From Caldicellulosiruptor obsidiansis OB47 (lineage in GTDB: Bacteria; Bacillota; Thermoanaerobacteria; Caldicellulosiruptorales; Caldicellulosiruptoraceae): DNA of 64,000 nucleotides. How positions within the stretch are numbered: position 1 is the first letter of the stretch; the number at the start of each line of letters is the position of its first letter. Both the position numbers and the translations under genes were made by a program. Positions 8,878 through 17,993 of this stretch are shown piece by piece. Below the pieces are notes generated by a model. That model was not told the origin of the DNA, searched no databases, and was given only the letters and a program-made list of their open reading frames with translations. The stretch covers positions 551,501 through 615,500 of the forward strand of contig NC_014392.1 of the NCBI RefSeq assembly GCF_000145215.1. The letters are read 5' to 3'.

Positions 8878-9152
8878 GGCTGTGCTATGATGGGGAGGTA
8901 GCGGTGCCCTGTAACCCGCAATCCGCTATAGCGGGGTCGAATAGCCAGACTGAGGTATAACCCTTTTGGCATTGAGGGCAGGCCGGGGTGAGGATGGTTG
9001 TGTCCTGCGCAACGCGAGGGCTGTGAACCCCGCCAGGTCCGGAAGGAAGCAACGGTAAGCAGTTTTTCGCGTGTGCCGCAGGGGTGCATGACAGGAGCCT
9101 GTCAGGTCTGCTATTTCACCAGGAGGGTTATATCGAAGCTGGTCGCACAGCC
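8878..9152 (+). ncRNA. ffs: Signal recognition particle RNA, large type
   Basis: The RNA of about 275 bases carries the hallmark S-domain loop (GGTCCGGAAGGAAGCA, around 9036-9051) that binds Ffh. The 5' part has the Alu-domain pattern (GGGGAGGTAGCGGTGCCCTG and a following helix) seen in Bacillus and Clostridium scRNA. The termini GGCTGTGC (8878-8885) and GCACAGCC (9145-9152) pair perfectly and fix the ends. A T-rich run (9153-9167) follows and probably ends transcription. The RNA guides ribosomes making membrane and secreted proteins to the membrane. Confidence 0.97.
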
Positions 9153-9212
9153 ATTTTATTTTTTATCTTTCTTCAGCTTCCAGGAATAAAAATCTAAAAG
9201 TAAATAATTTTA

Positions 9213-9241
9213 TTGACAGGTACTTGGATTTAGAATATAAT
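9213..9241 (+). promoter_or_regulatory. Promoter of the 135-residue protein gene
   Basis: TTGACA (9213-9218) and TATAAT (9236-9241) are spaced by 17 bases, a consensus promoter. Transcription should start near 9248, which rules out an upstream TTG at 9224 as the start of the following gene. Confidence 0.85.
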
Positions 9242-9286
9242 ATAAAAAAGTATAACATAGGTTTACAAAGGGAGGATAAGATACAA

Positions 9287-9694
9287 ATGATAGTTCTTGA
9301 AGGACATGAACTTGTGACCTCCCGTGCTCTGACAGTTCTAAAACCCTATGTAGGCGAAGCTCATCTTATTTCTAGTATTCTTGTTCTTGCACACCTTCTT
9401 GAACTTGAGAAGTTTTCTTTTTTTGGAAGTGAAAAGTCTTACCAGCGACTCAAAAAACTTCTTTTTCCAAACGTTTGCGTTGAGTTCTGGCAGGAATCTC
9501 TTGAAGTTGTGTTTATCGATATTACTGCTATAAAAAAGTACTTTGTAGATTTAGGACATTTAAAAGGTTGGATTGAAGCTTTGCATGCAAACAAAAAAAT
9601 ATTGCTATATGAACTTTTCGTGGAAGGAAGTTTACTCTTTGACCTGAGCAACTTTATCTTAATTGCTGATGAGTTGTTCATGGTAGAAGGATAG
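9287..9694 (+). CDS. Unknown 135-residue protein
   Basis: I do not recognise this protein. The start at ATG 9287 is set by AAGGGAGG (9268-9274 region) and by the promoter just upstream. The product has mostly helical, leucine-rich sequence with one short hydrophobic stretch near residues 20-38 and no clear signal peptide or catalytic motif. It has its own consensus promoter and terminator, so it is expressed as a single gene, apparently strongly. Confidence 0.6.
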   Translation: MIVLEGHELVTSRALTVLKPYVGEAHLISSILVLAHLLELEKFSFFGSEKSYQRLKKLLFPNVCVEFWQESLEVVFIDITAIKKYFVDLGHLKGWIEALHANKKILLYELFVEGSLLFDLSNFILIADELFMVEG

Positions 9695-9712
9695 AGAATT
9701 GTTCGAAAAATC

Positions 9713-9742
9713 AAGGGAGATTTTCAAAAGTCTCCCTTTTAA
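9713..9742 (+). terminator. Terminator
   Basis: AAGGGAGA and TCTCCCTT pair across a 10-base loop, followed by TT and AT-rich sequence. It lies 18 bases after the stop codon of the preceding gene. Confidence 0.75.
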
Positions 9743-9834
9743 ATTTTCTTTGAAGTACGATATAATAAAAACAATCTTTTTTTCAGGAATATATTATTAA
9801 TAAGGAGAAAAACACAGAAGGAGTTCAGAAGACT

Positions 9835-11511
9835 GTGAATGTTGAATTAGAGTTTTGTTTGTACAAGCTTTTTGAAATAATAGGTGTTATTGCAGTAAGC
9901 GGAATATATATATTATCAGTCTTTCTGGGTAATGAATTGAAAAATGCTTTAATTTACAACTTTAGCAAAATATTTTTATCTCTTGTTGTTTTTAAATTCT
10001 TATATGTACTAAATTTAGAAAAAGAAGTTGTAAGTAAAAGTGAAGGTGTTCAGGTGGTTGTATTCTTGAATTTACTTTCAAAGTTTCTTATAATATATGC
10101 ACTTATATTTTCAGTTTTATGCAGGGAAAGGTTAAAAGAATTTTTATCTAAGGCATCAATATGGATAAACATAACTTTGATAATTGTAGTTTTTTTAATA
10201 TCCGAAAAGATAAAAAATGCAAAAATTAATATTTTATTACAATCTACTTTATCTACAACAAAACTATACTTTATTAGCGAATTACTGATAGTTTTTGGTA
10301 TTTTGTTTCTAATATACTTAAGCTTCTATAACTCTTACTTCAAACAAAATAATAGCTTTAAAGTTTTTGTATTGGCTTTTGCAGTTGGTGAGTTAATTTT
10401 GTCTCTTTTTAAGAGAAAAGGTATTCTTTTTACAGAAGCAGTTCAAAATGGAGCTATGCTTTATCTCTTTGTGGCAATATTTCTTGCTATAGCAAAACAG
10501 AGAGTAAAATTTTTGCACAGTTTAGCAAAATTTAGTACTGAGGTATTAAAAGAAAAGCTTGATTTGCAAAAAAGTTTTGAACTTCTTGTAGATTTTATTT
10601 ATGAAGCTTATTCAAAGGTATTTCCAAGAATATGTTTTTATTACATCATAGAAGATGGGAATTATAAACTTATTGTATTCAAGAGTGAAGAGGTGAGTGA
10701 TAAATTTGAAGATTCTTCTGCAGAAGTAAAAGTTGTAAGTAAACTTTTAGAAGAGGAGAATATTAGTACATTTGACATAAAAGATTTTGAAAACTTTTTT
10801 GAATGCAAGGCTTTAAAAAATAGGGTATTCAATAGTTTCCAAACAGTGGTATATGTTCCTGTTCACAGATACAACAGGCTTGTGGGTTTTCTTATTTGTT
10901 ATTCGAAGATTAAAAACTTTAACATAACTGATGAACTCCAGGATGGTTTTACAATCTTTATGAATTTTTCTCAAGCTCTTCTTTCTCAAATTGAAAGGAT
11001 TGAGAAGATAAAGAATTTATCAACAGAGGATGAACTTACAGGTCTTTATAACAGGAGATACTTTATGAAGGAATTGATTTTGGAGTCAATAGCTGCAGAT
11101 AGATATAAAAATAAGTTTTGTGTAGCTTTTTTTGATATGGATAATCTGAAACTTTTAAACGATGTTTATGGACACGGTGTGGGAGATAAAGCTATAAAAA
11201 TAATTGCCAGGATTATACGGGACAATATACGGAAAACAGATATTGCGGCAAGACTTGGGGGAGATGAATTCGCGGTTATATTCAAAAATTGTAGTAAAGA
11301 TGCTATAGAGGATAGAATTAAAAATATAAAGCAATTAATTGAAAAAGAGTCAGAGCTACAGCTTCCGAAAAAGATAAGAGTGAGCTGTGGAATTGCTGTG
11401 TATCCAGACGATACAACCAGTCTTGATGAGCTTATTAAGATTGCTGATATGAGAATGTATGAAGAAAAATTAAAAAACAAAGGGGGCGATTTTGATGCAG
11501 AAAGGCAGTAG
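9835..11511 (+). CDS. Membrane-bound diguanylate cyclase (TM-GAF-GGDEF)
   Basis: A 558-residue enzyme expected to make c-di-GMP from two GTP. About seven hydrophobic segments fill residues 1-225, a GAF-like sensor region follows (about 240-390), and a GGDEF domain ends the protein (about 395-555). The active site reads RLGGDEFAVIF, and RKTD five residues upstream is an intact inhibitory I-site, so product inhibition is expected. GTG 9835 follows AAGGAG (9818-9823); a TATAAT at 9761-9766 may be its -10 box. The stop codon lies inside the next gene, which suggests translational coupling with the kinase-like protein. Confidence 0.88.
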   Translation: MNVELEFCLYKLFEIIGVIAVSGIYILSVFLGNELKNALIYNFSKIFLSLVVFKFLYVLNLEKEVVSKSEGVQVVVFLNLLSKFLIIYALIFSVLCRERLKEFLSKASIWINITLIIVVFLISEKIKNAKINILLQSTLSTTKLYFISELLIVFGILFLIYLSFYNSYFKQNNSFKVFVLAFAVGELILSLFKRKGILFTEAVQNGAMLYLFVAIFLAIAKQRVKFLHSLAKFSTEVLKEKLDLQKSFELLVDFIYEAYSKVFPRICFYYIIEDGNYKLIVFKSEEVSDKFEDSSAEVKVVSKLLEEENISTFDIKDFENFFECKALKNRVFNSFQTVVYVPVHRYNRLVGFLICYSKIKNFNITDELQDGFTIFMNFSQALLSQIERIEKIKNLSTEDELTGLYNRRYFMKELILESIAADRYKNKFCVAFFDMDNLKLLNDVYGHGVGDKAIKIIARIIRDNIRKTDIAARLGGDEFAVIFKNCSKDAIEDRIKNIKQLIEKESELQLPKKIRVSCGIAVYPDDTTSLDELIKIADMRMYEEKLKNKGGDFDAERQ

Positions 11512-13159
11512 CACTGTTAGGGTATTTTTTGAGGATGTAAATATATGTGAAGATGTGGAGGTAGGAACTAATCTTTTGAGCTTTGTTCCAAGATTTGAGA
11601 GTTATTTTAAATCTCCTATAGTTGCTGCAAAGGTTGACAATGAGATAAAAGAGTTAAAATATGTAATTTCAAGGGATTGCAGAGTGAAATTTATTGACAT
11701 GACGCAAGAAGATGGTATGAGGATTTACAGAAGAAGTCTCATTTTTGTTTTGATTGTTGCAACAAGAATGCTTTTTAAAGAAGCTGTAAATGTGCAACAT
11801 TCTCTTTCAAAGGGACTTTACTGTGAGGTAGAAAACAGAAAACTAAGCAGCCAAGATATAGAACTTATAAAACAGAAGATGAAATGGATAATAGAGCAGG
11901 ATTTTCAATTCAAAAGAGAAAAGGTTTCAAAAGAGGATGCAGTTAAACTTTTTGAAGAGAAAGGGTTTTATGATAAAGCAAGAACAATAAAGTTTTCGGA
12001 AAATGAATATGTATACATTTATTACTGTGGAGATTATGTTGATTACTTTTATGGACATTTAGTCCCTTCCACAGGGTATCTTAAAATTTTTGACCTGATT
12101 CAATACCACGACGGGATGGTACTTATGTACCCCGACAAATCAGACCCATTTAAACTTCAAGAGTTTGTGGAGAACAAGAAACTGTTTGCGGTCTACCATG
12201 AGTACAAAAACTGGGGCAGGATACTGGGTGTCAGTAGCATTGGTGAGCTCAATGAGGTGATAGCAAGCGGAAAGATAAGAGAATTTATAAGAGTTTCTGA
12301 AGCATTGCATGAAAAAAAGATAGCATATATAGCAGACCAGATTTCTCAAAATCCACTGATAAAAGTTGTTTTGATATCAGGACCTTCATCATCCGGAAAA
12401 ACTACTTTTGCCCAGAGACTTTCTATCCAGCTTAAAGTAAATGGAAAAAATCCTGTCTATATAGGGCTTGATGATTATTTCTTTGAAGATAAAGTTCCGC
12501 TTGACGAAAATGGCAAGCCTGACTATGAATCGATTGAAGCTATTGATGTTGAGCTTTTCAATGGACAATTGAAAGACTTGATAGAGGGTAAGGAGGTTGT
12601 GCTGCCACGGTTTAATTTCATAGAGAGAAAGAGAACGTTTGAAAGACGTGTCAGGCTTGAAAAGAATGACATAATAATAATTGAAGGGATACATGGGTTA
12701 AATAACAGGCTTACTCCAATGATACCTGACGAAAACAAGTTTAAAATATATGTGAGTGCTTTGACACACCTGAACCTTGACAAGCACAACAGAATTCAAA
12801 CTACAGATTACAGGATTTTAAGACGAATTGTAAGAGATGCCAGGACAAGAGGTGCATCTGCTAAAAGGACAATTTCCATGTGGCCGTCTGTCAGAAATGG
12901 TGAGGAGAAAAATATTTTTCCCTACCAGGAAATGGCGGATGCTATGTTTAATTCAGCACTAATTTATGAGCTTGCGGTTTTGAAAAAATATGCTGTTCCC
13001 TTACTTAAAACAATTACAAGAGAAGATGAGGAATATAGTGAAGCGCAGAGGCTTTTGCATTTTCTGAGCTTTATCCTCACAATTGAGGACGAAAGAGAAA
13101 TTCCACCACAATCTATCATAAGAGAGTTCATAGGAGGGTCTTGTTTTTATGACTTTTAA
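11495..13159 (+). CDS. Uridine kinase-like protein with TGS/threonyl-tRNA synthetase-like N-terminus
   Basis: A 554-residue protein of a type common in Clostridia and Thermotoga. The N-terminal 60 or so residues resemble a TGS domain, and a segment like the second additional domain of threonyl-tRNA synthetase follows (about 75-230). The C-terminal half is a P-loop kinase of the uridine kinase/phosphoribulokinase family, with SGPSSSGKTT near residues 293-302 and a GLDDYFF motif about 30 residues later. Nucleoside kinase activity is likely but the substrate is not certain. The ATG at 11495 follows AAAGGGGGCG and overlaps the diguanylate cyclase gene by 17 bases. Confidence 0.82.
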   Translation: MQKGSSTVRVFFEDVNICEDVEVGTNLLSFVPRFESYFKSPIVAAKVDNEIKELKYVISRDCRVKFIDMTQEDGMRIYRRSLIFVLIVATRMLFKEAVNVQHSLSKGLYCEVENRKLSSQDIELIKQKMKWIIEQDFQFKREKVSKEDAVKLFEEKGFYDKARTIKFSENEYVYIYYCGDYVDYFYGHLVPSTGYLKIFDLIQYHDGMVLMYPDKSDPFKLQEFVENKKLFAVYHEYKNWGRILGVSSIGELNEVIASGKIREFIRVSEALHEKKIAYIADQISQNPLIKVVLISGPSSSGKTTFAQRLSIQLKVNGKNPVYIGLDDYFFEDKVPLDENGKPDYESIEAIDVELFNGQLKDLIEGKEVVLPRFNFIERKRTFERRVRLEKNDIIIIEGIHGLNNRLTPMIPDENKFKIYVSALTHLNLDKHNRIQTTDYRILRRIVRDARTRGASAKRTISMWPSVRNGEEKNIFPYQEMADAMFNSALIYELAVLKKYAVPLLKTITREDEEYSEAQRLLHFLSFILTIEDEREIPPQSIIREFIGGSCFYDF

Positions 13160-13163
13160 AAAA

Positions 13164-13207
13164 GAAAAGGGGCTTTTGGGATATATTCCCTCAAGCCCCT
13201 TATGTTT
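13164..13207. terminator. Bidirectional terminator between convergent genes
   Basis: AAGGGGCTT (13167-13175) and AAGCCCCTT (13193-13201) pair, with an inner GGGA/TCCC stem. TGTTTTTA follows on the plus strand and TTTTCTTTTTT on the minus strand, so it can serve both genes. Confidence 0.85.
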
Positions 13208-14095
13208 TTAAAATGTCACATTTGTTGAAGAGTTGTTTGTGTTCTGGTTTGTTCCCTGATTTGGCCAAAATCCTCTCATTTTTATACTAAATCCGCGCCT
13301 CATGGTACCGTCCATTCCTGCTGCACCTTTGAATTTTCTACCAAATCCTCGTGGAGCAAATCCCTTTGAAAGGTCCCAGTTTGAAATTTTTGTCTTGATA
13401 GCTTCTTTCATTTTGTCTGCCTGGTCTTTTGTTATTTTACCTTCATTAAGAAGCTTGTCAATCTTTGTTATTTGCATTGAGATTAATTTGTTTTTAAAGT
13501 CTGATTCAGAGATATTCTTGGATTTGATTAGGTCTGCAATGGTCTTTCCATTTTTCAGCTCGTTAAAAAGACTATCCTTTGTCATGCCGAGGATTGTAGC
13601 AATGTCACTGAACATATCGAGGTTATAAATGTCTTTTGAAAATGCTTTGATTTTAAAGCCAAAGAAAGGAAGCTTTCCGTCCCAGCTGTCTATCTTCTGT
13701 TTTAAACTTTGCTTTAGCTGTGCTGCTTTGTCGCTCGTTATTTTGTTGTTTTTAACAGCTTCATCAATCTTTGCATAAAGGCTTTCTAAAAGCTTTGATT
13801 TAAACTGGTCAAGTGTCAGGCCTTTGTCCTTTAAGATGTCTGAGAAAGCCTTTCCGCTCTGAATCTGTTTTTGAATATCCTCTTTTTTCATGCCAAGGAT
13901 GCTTTCAATTGTGCCAGCGATGTCAAGGTTTATACCTGCTGCACCTTTTTCAAATTTTCCGAAACAGAGCTTTGTGAGATTGCCCTTGAAAGCTACCGGA
14001 AGGCTTGCCTTTGAAGAACCTGCAAATGCAAGGCTTACACTTAAAATCAGAATTACAATAAGTCCTATACCAATTATTGTCTTTATCCTTTTCAC
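13208..14095 (-). CDS. Secreted protein with two helical repeats
   Basis: A 295-residue protein with an N-terminal signal peptide (about residues 1-26, ending near AFA). Two related segments of about 75 residues (about 60-138 and 160-240) each hold ILGM, a FxDLLK-like helix and a KIDxxxxxGKITxDxAxxMK helix-turn-helix pattern, similar to DUF2680-type surface proteins. The tail is rich in Gly, Arg and Asn. Function is unknown; an extracellular or wall location is expected. GTG at 14095 follows AGAGGTGAT, and a TATAAT -10 box (minus strand, 14139-14134) lies upstream. Confidence 0.75.
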   Translation of the reverse strand: MKRIKTIIGIGLIVILILSVSLAFAGSSKASLPVAFKGNLTKLCFGKFEKGAAGINLDIAGTIESILGMKKEDIQKQIQSGKAFSDILKDKGLTLDQFKSKLLESLYAKIDEAVKNNKITSDKAAQLKQSLKQKIDSWDGKLPFFGFKIKAFSKDIYNLDMFSDIATILGMTKDSLFNELKNGKTIADLIKSKNISESDFKNKLISMQITKIDKLLNEGKITKDQADKMKEAIKTKISNWDLSKGFAPRGFGRKFKGAAGMDGTMRRGFSIKMRGFWPNQGTNQNTNNSSTNVTF

Positions 14096-14287
14096 TTAAA
14101 AATCACCTCTTTTCATTTTGAATTTTTCTTTCAATTATATTATCCCACATAAAATTGGGTTTTGTGTTTCGCAATTGTAAAAATATTTTTAAGGAAAATT
14201 TTTACACAGAGATGTGTTTTTAAATGAATAGCAAAAGGGTATATTAGAATCGAAAAAAATTTTAAATAGGATGGTGAAATATAGAAG

Positions 14288-15982
14288 ATGAAGTATATAG
14301 TGATTGGTGCTGTTGCAGGTGGGATGACAGCTGCAATGAAAATAAGACGAAATGATGACAAAGCTGAAATTATTGTATATGACAAAGACACTGACATATC
14401 ATATTCTGGTTGTTCTCTTACGTACTATATTTCAGGTGTGATAGATAACAGGAAAAACATTGTTCCAAGAGATAGCCAATATTTTAAAAAGTTTAATGTT
14501 GATGTAAAAACAGCTCATGAGGTTTTAAAAGTTGACACGCAAAATAAGAAGGTGATTGTCAAGGATTTAACTACTGGTAATACCTTTGAAGATGGTTTCG
14601 ACAAGTTAATTATTGCAACAGGAGCACATCCTGTAGTGCCTAAAATTGATGGCATAGAGCTTGAGGGCATATTTGTCCTTCGAAATGTCAAGGATGCAGA
14701 TAGAATAAAAGAGTTTATAAACACTTATTTTCCCAAGAAAGCCTTGATAGTTGGTGGTGGGTACATTGGACTTGAAATGGCAGAAGCTTTGAAGGTTTTG
14801 GGGATAGATGTTGTTATCATAGAAAAACAAGAAAATATCCTTCCAAACTTGGATAGTGACATGGCAAGGCTTGTTGAGAACTATCTTAAAGAGAAAGGAA
14901 TTACAGTGAAAACCAGCACATCTGTGTTGAAGTTTGAAGGTGATAAGAGAGTAACAACGGCTATTTTGAGTGATGGTTCAAGATTGAATGTAGACTTTGT
15001 GTTAATTGCTGTTGGGGTAAGACCTTCTACCCAGTTTTTAGAAGGAAGTGGCATACAGCTTTTACCAAATGGAGCTATTAAGGTTGATGAGTATATGAGA
15101 ACTAATATTGAAGGAATCTTTGCAGCAGGTGACTGTGCTTCTGTGTATTTTAAGCTAAATGGTAAAACTATGTATATGCCACTTGGTTCAACTGCAAACA
15201 AGATGGGAAGAATAGCTGGTGAAAATGCAACAGGTGGTAGCATGAAGTTCAGTGGCATTTTGGCAACATCAATTTTCAAAGTTTTTGACCTTACAGTTGC
15301 ACAAACAGGTTACACAGAAAAGATGGCACAGCAGGATGGGATTGAATATGAAGTTGGGCACGTTACAAAACCGCATATAACAACAGCATATCCTGGAGCT
15401 GAGAAAATGACTATAAAAGCAATTGCAGAACTCAGTTCACGAAAAATTATAGGTGCTCAAATTATTGGCACAAAAGGAGTTGACAAAAGAATAGACATTT
15501 TGGCAACAGCTATCTTTGCAGGGCTTACAACAGACCATCTTTTCCAGCTTGATTTGGCTTATGCACCGCCATTTTCGTCTGCAAAAGACCCTGTTCACTA
15601 TGTTGGCATGGTTATGTCAAACTTTCTTGACAAGAGAAAATTTAATTGTACGCAGGAAAAGCTTTTGGAAAAGATGCAAAAAGGAGAAGATTTTGTTGTT
15701 CTGGATGTTCGAACACCTGATCAGTATAAAATCAAGCATATAAAGGGTGCTGTAAATATTCCTCTTGAGATGCTGCAAGAAAAAATGAATCTGCTTCCAA
15801 AAGACAAGCAGATAATTGTATACTGCAACAGTGGGGTAAGTTCAAATATTGCCCAAAATATCCTTCAGCAGAATGGGTTTAGAAAGGTTTATAACCTTTC
15901 AGGCGGTATTTTGAACGTGACTTTAGAGCAGCTGCTTGAAAGAAATACCTCAGACTCTTCTCCTTCTTCTCCAGACCTTTAA
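14288..15982 (+). CDS. CoA-disulfide reductase-like flavoenzyme with C-terminal rhodanese domain
   Basis: A 564-residue fusion. Residues 1-445 form an FAD/NAD(P)H pyridine nucleotide-disulfide oxidoreductase of the CoA-disulfide reductase/NADH oxidase group: an N-terminal FAD motif, SYSGCSLTYY around the expected single redox cysteine (about residue 43), a GGGYIGLEMAE dinucleotide fold near 156, and FAAGDCA near 282. Residues 460-555 form a rhodanese domain with an active-site YCNSGVS near 518. Such fusions reduce CoA disulfide, polysulfide or CoA persulfides. The start ATG has only a weak ribosome site. The 3' end overlaps the convergent DedA gene by 33 bases. Confidence 0.85.
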   Translation: MKYIVIGAVAGGMTAAMKIRRNDDKAEIIVYDKDTDISYSGCSLTYYISGVIDNRKNIVPRDSQYFKKFNVDVKTAHEVLKVDTQNKKVIVKDLTTGNTFEDGFDKLIIATGAHPVVPKIDGIELEGIFVLRNVKDADRIKEFINTYFPKKALIVGGGYIGLEMAEALKVLGIDVVIIEKQENILPNLDSDMARLVENYLKEKGITVKTSTSVLKFEGDKRVTTAILSDGSRLNVDFVLIAVGVRPSTQFLEGSGIQLLPNGAIKVDEYMRTNIEGIFAAGDCASVYFKLNGKTMYMPLGSTANKMGRIAGENATGGSMKFSGILATSIFKVFDLTVAQTGYTEKMAQQDGIEYEVGHVTKPHITTAYPGAEKMTIKAIAELSSRKIIGAQIIGTKGVDKRIDILATAIFAGLTTDHLFQLDLAYAPPFSSAKDPVHYVGMVMSNFLDKRKFNCTQEKLLEKMQKGEDFVVLDVRTPDQYKIKHIKGAVNIPLEMLQEKMNLLPKDKQIIVYCNSGVSSNIAQNILQQNGFRKVYNLSGGILNVTLEQLLERNTSDSSPSSPDL

Positions 15983-16555
15983 AAATATTATCCATGCTAT
16001 TATCACAATGCAAACCAGCACCAAAATGGCAAGCCAAAAAAGGAATATATCTTTTTTGTAAAGGAATTTAAAGAAGTTAAATCCGTACCAGTAAAAGTAC
16101 ACATAGAATGTTGCCCAGATGGTATTTCCAATAAAAGAAGAAATGATATATTCATAGAAATTCATTTTACTAATTCCTGCCAAGAAAATAACGGGGGTGC
16201 GTGGAACTCCTATTATTCTTGCTATTGGTACAGCAAATATTCCATACTTTACAAAAAAGTTATTGACGCTCTCAAGCGTCTCTTTTTTTATTCTCAAAAG
16301 CCTTTCAAAAAGGCTGATTATTTTCTTTCTGCCACTTCTGAGAAGAAGGTTCACAGCAACATTTCCACAAAGATTTCCTAATGCTATTACCATTATCAAT
16401 GTAAAAAGAGTGAATTTGCGTGAGTTTAAAAGTGCTACTGCGCCAAGGTAAGCAATCTGTGTTGGGAAAGGAATCCCAAGCCCTTCTATTGCCAATATCA
16501 AAAATATTCCCCAAAGTCCAAAATTGTCAATCATGTATTTCAAAAATTCAATCAT
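15950..16555 (-). CDS. DedA/VTT-family membrane protein
   Basis: A 201-residue integral membrane protein with about five hydrophobic segments. The central region with a RIIGVPRTPVIFLAG motif (about residues 113-128) and the preceding GxxxG-rich segment mark the VTT/SNARE-associated (DedA) family, whose members are lipid carriers or flippases, including undecaprenyl phosphate translocases. The substrate of this one cannot be told. The tail is strongly basic (WRRRRRV). It converges on and overlaps the flavoenzyme gene. Confidence 0.85.
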   Translation of the reverse strand: MIEFLKYMIDNFGLWGIFLILAIEGLGIPFPTQIAYLGAVALLNSRKFTLFTLIMVIALGNLCGNVAVNLLLRSGRKKIISLFERLLRIKKETLESVNNFFVKYGIFAVPIARIIGVPRTPVIFLAGISKMNFYEYIISSFIGNTIWATFYVYFYWYGFNFFKFLYKKDIFLFWLAILVLVCIVIIAWIIFLKVWRRRRRV

Positions 16556-16914
16556 ATTTCTATCATCTCTTAAAACAAGTTTTTACACTATCTATTTTAC
16601 TCTTTTTTTCATAGAATAAACAGAAAGATAAACTTTGGATTTGCTAATATGACTTTTCAAAATTTTGTTAAATATAAAAAAGAGCATTCAAACCAATGAA
16701 ATACTCTTAAGGCACAGAATGGCATAAAAATTAGTTTAAAGTTGATAAAATTTTTGTATAGAGTATGGACAAAAGGTATAAAATTCATATATGAAAGGTA
16801 TTGCAAGTCAAGAAAATTTCTTGACTTTTAAGGTTATTTGACAAAAAATTTTTTTTAAATTAAAATAACAAAGAAGTTTTTTAGAAAACAAATCCATTTT
16901 GTAGGAGGTTGATT
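16556..16914 (+). other. Regulatory region before the G5/3D protein gene
   Basis: A 359-base AT-rich gap between divergent genes. It holds a near-perfect palindrome at 16805-16827 (11-base arms AAGTCAAGAAA/TTTCTTGACTT, one central base) and a consensus promoter just after it (16838-16866). No ydaO-type riboswitch, often found before such genes, could be recognised. The first 240 bases show nothing clear. Confidence 0.5.
16838..16866 (+). promoter_or_regulatory. Promoter of the G5/3D protein gene
   Basis: TTGACA (16838-16843) and TAAAAT (16861-16866) are separated by 17 bases. The palindrome at 16805-16827 ends 10 bases upstream of the -35 box and could be an activator site or an upstream terminator. 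Confidence 0.75.
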
Positions 16915-17943
16915 ATGAATAAACTGAGGTGCCTTGTGGCAAGGCCAAGGGATATGAAGAAGCTTATCCTGGCTTTTGTCATTGTATTTGTTTTGTCAGT
17001 CCTGCTTGGCGCCATGACTGCACAGGCACTTGTGAAAGAGGTTAGCATAACAATTGACGGCAAGACGTTTTATTATAAAACAATTAAGTCCACAGTAAGA
17101 GAGGTCTTAGAAGAAAATCAAATTTACTTGACAAAAGATGACTATATCTCGCCTTCTTTGGACTCAAAAATAAATGAGAATACCCAGATAATAATAAAGA
17201 GAGCTTTTGAAGTGAAAATACTTGTTGGCGACGAGGAAAAGGTTGTGTATATTCCAAGCGGTACTGTTGAGGATGCAATAAAAAAAGCAGGAGTGGTCCT
17301 TGGGAAGTTAGATAAAGTAAATCTTCCTCTTTCTCAGCTTCTTGATAGGCCTACTGTCATTAAAATTACTAAGGTAACAGAGAAGGTGGTCGTGGAAAAA
17401 CAAAAGATACCTTTCAGTACAGTTACAAAGACGAACTACAATATGGACTACGGAAAGCAAAAGGTTGTCCAGCAAGGGCAGGATGGTATCAAAGAAAGAA
17501 GATATAAGCTCATATTGGAAGATGGCAACGAGGTTGAGAGGAAATTGCTTGGTGAAAAAATTGTCAAGCCACCGAAGCCAAAAATTGTTGAAGTTGGAAC
17601 AATAAGATGGTTCAAGACATCAAGAGGAGAAGTGGTCAGATACAGAAAGGTTTATACAATGATAGCAACTGCATATTCTTTAACCCCAAGTGATACAGGC
17701 AAAAGTCCATCTCACCCTGACTATGGCAGAACTGCAACAGGTCACAGAGTTCGGCGCGGTGTTGTTGCGGTTGACCCGCGGGTGATTCCGCTTGGGACAA
17801 GGCTTTATGTGGAAGGGTATGGTTTTGCAACAGCACTTGACACAGGTTCTGCTATCAAGGGAAACAGAATAGATGTGTTTGTTGAAAAGGATGCGTATAA
17901 ATTTGGTGTGCGGCGTGTAAAAGTTTATGTGCTTGCAAATTAA
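16915..17943 (+). CDS. YabE-like cell-wall protein (DUF348, G5, 3D domains)
   Basis: A 342-residue exported protein. A membrane anchor or signal segment spans about residues 15-38. Two DUF348 modules follow (about 40-90 and 95-140), then a G5 domain (about 148-225), then a 3D domain at the C-terminus (about 245-342) with TATGHRVRRGVVAVDPRVIP and a DTGSAIKG motif; three aspartates of this double-psi barrel are present. Relatives are resuscitation-factor-like muralytic proteins (YabE, YocH). Likely role: peptidoglycan turnover. ATG 16915 is set by TAGGAGGT; an earlier in-frame TTG overlaps that ribosome site. Confidence 0.88.
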   Translation: MNKLRCLVARPRDMKKLILAFVIVFVLSVLLGAMTAQALVKEVSITIDGKTFYYKTIKSTVREVLEENQIYLTKDDYISPSLDSKINENTQIIIKRAFEVKILVGDEEKVVYIPSGTVEDAIKKAGVVLGKLDKVNLPLSQLLDRPTVIKITKVTEKVVVEKQKIPFSTVTKTNYNMDYGKQKVVQQGQDGIKERRYKLILEDGNEVERKLLGEKIVKPPKPKIVEVGTIRWFKTSRGEVVRYRKVYTMIATAYSLTPSDTGKSPSHPDYGRTATGHRVRRGVVAVDPRVIPLGTRLYVEGYGFATALDTGSAIKGNRIDVFVEKDAYKFGVRRVKVYVLAN

Positions 17944-17962
17944 AAAATTGGAAAAAGAAAAC

Positions 17963-17993
17963 GAGGCCTCCTTCACAAAAAGGAGGCTCTTTT
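17963..17993 (+). terminator. Terminator
   Basis: GAGGCCTCCTT and AAGGAGGCTC pair with a single bulged base, followed by TTTTG. It ends the G5/3D gene. Confidence 0.8.

Noticed and set aside
14271-14291. A seven-codon reading frame (ATGGTG...TGA) overlapping the start of the CoA-disulfide reductase gene by four bases.
   Set aside because: It has no clear ribosome site and could easily arise by chance; not listed as a leader peptide.
16556-16914. Possible ydaO (c-di-AMP) riboswitch before the G5/3D gene, as often found for such wall proteins.
   Set aside because: None of the conserved G-rich blocks or pairing could be found; only a palindrome and a promoter.
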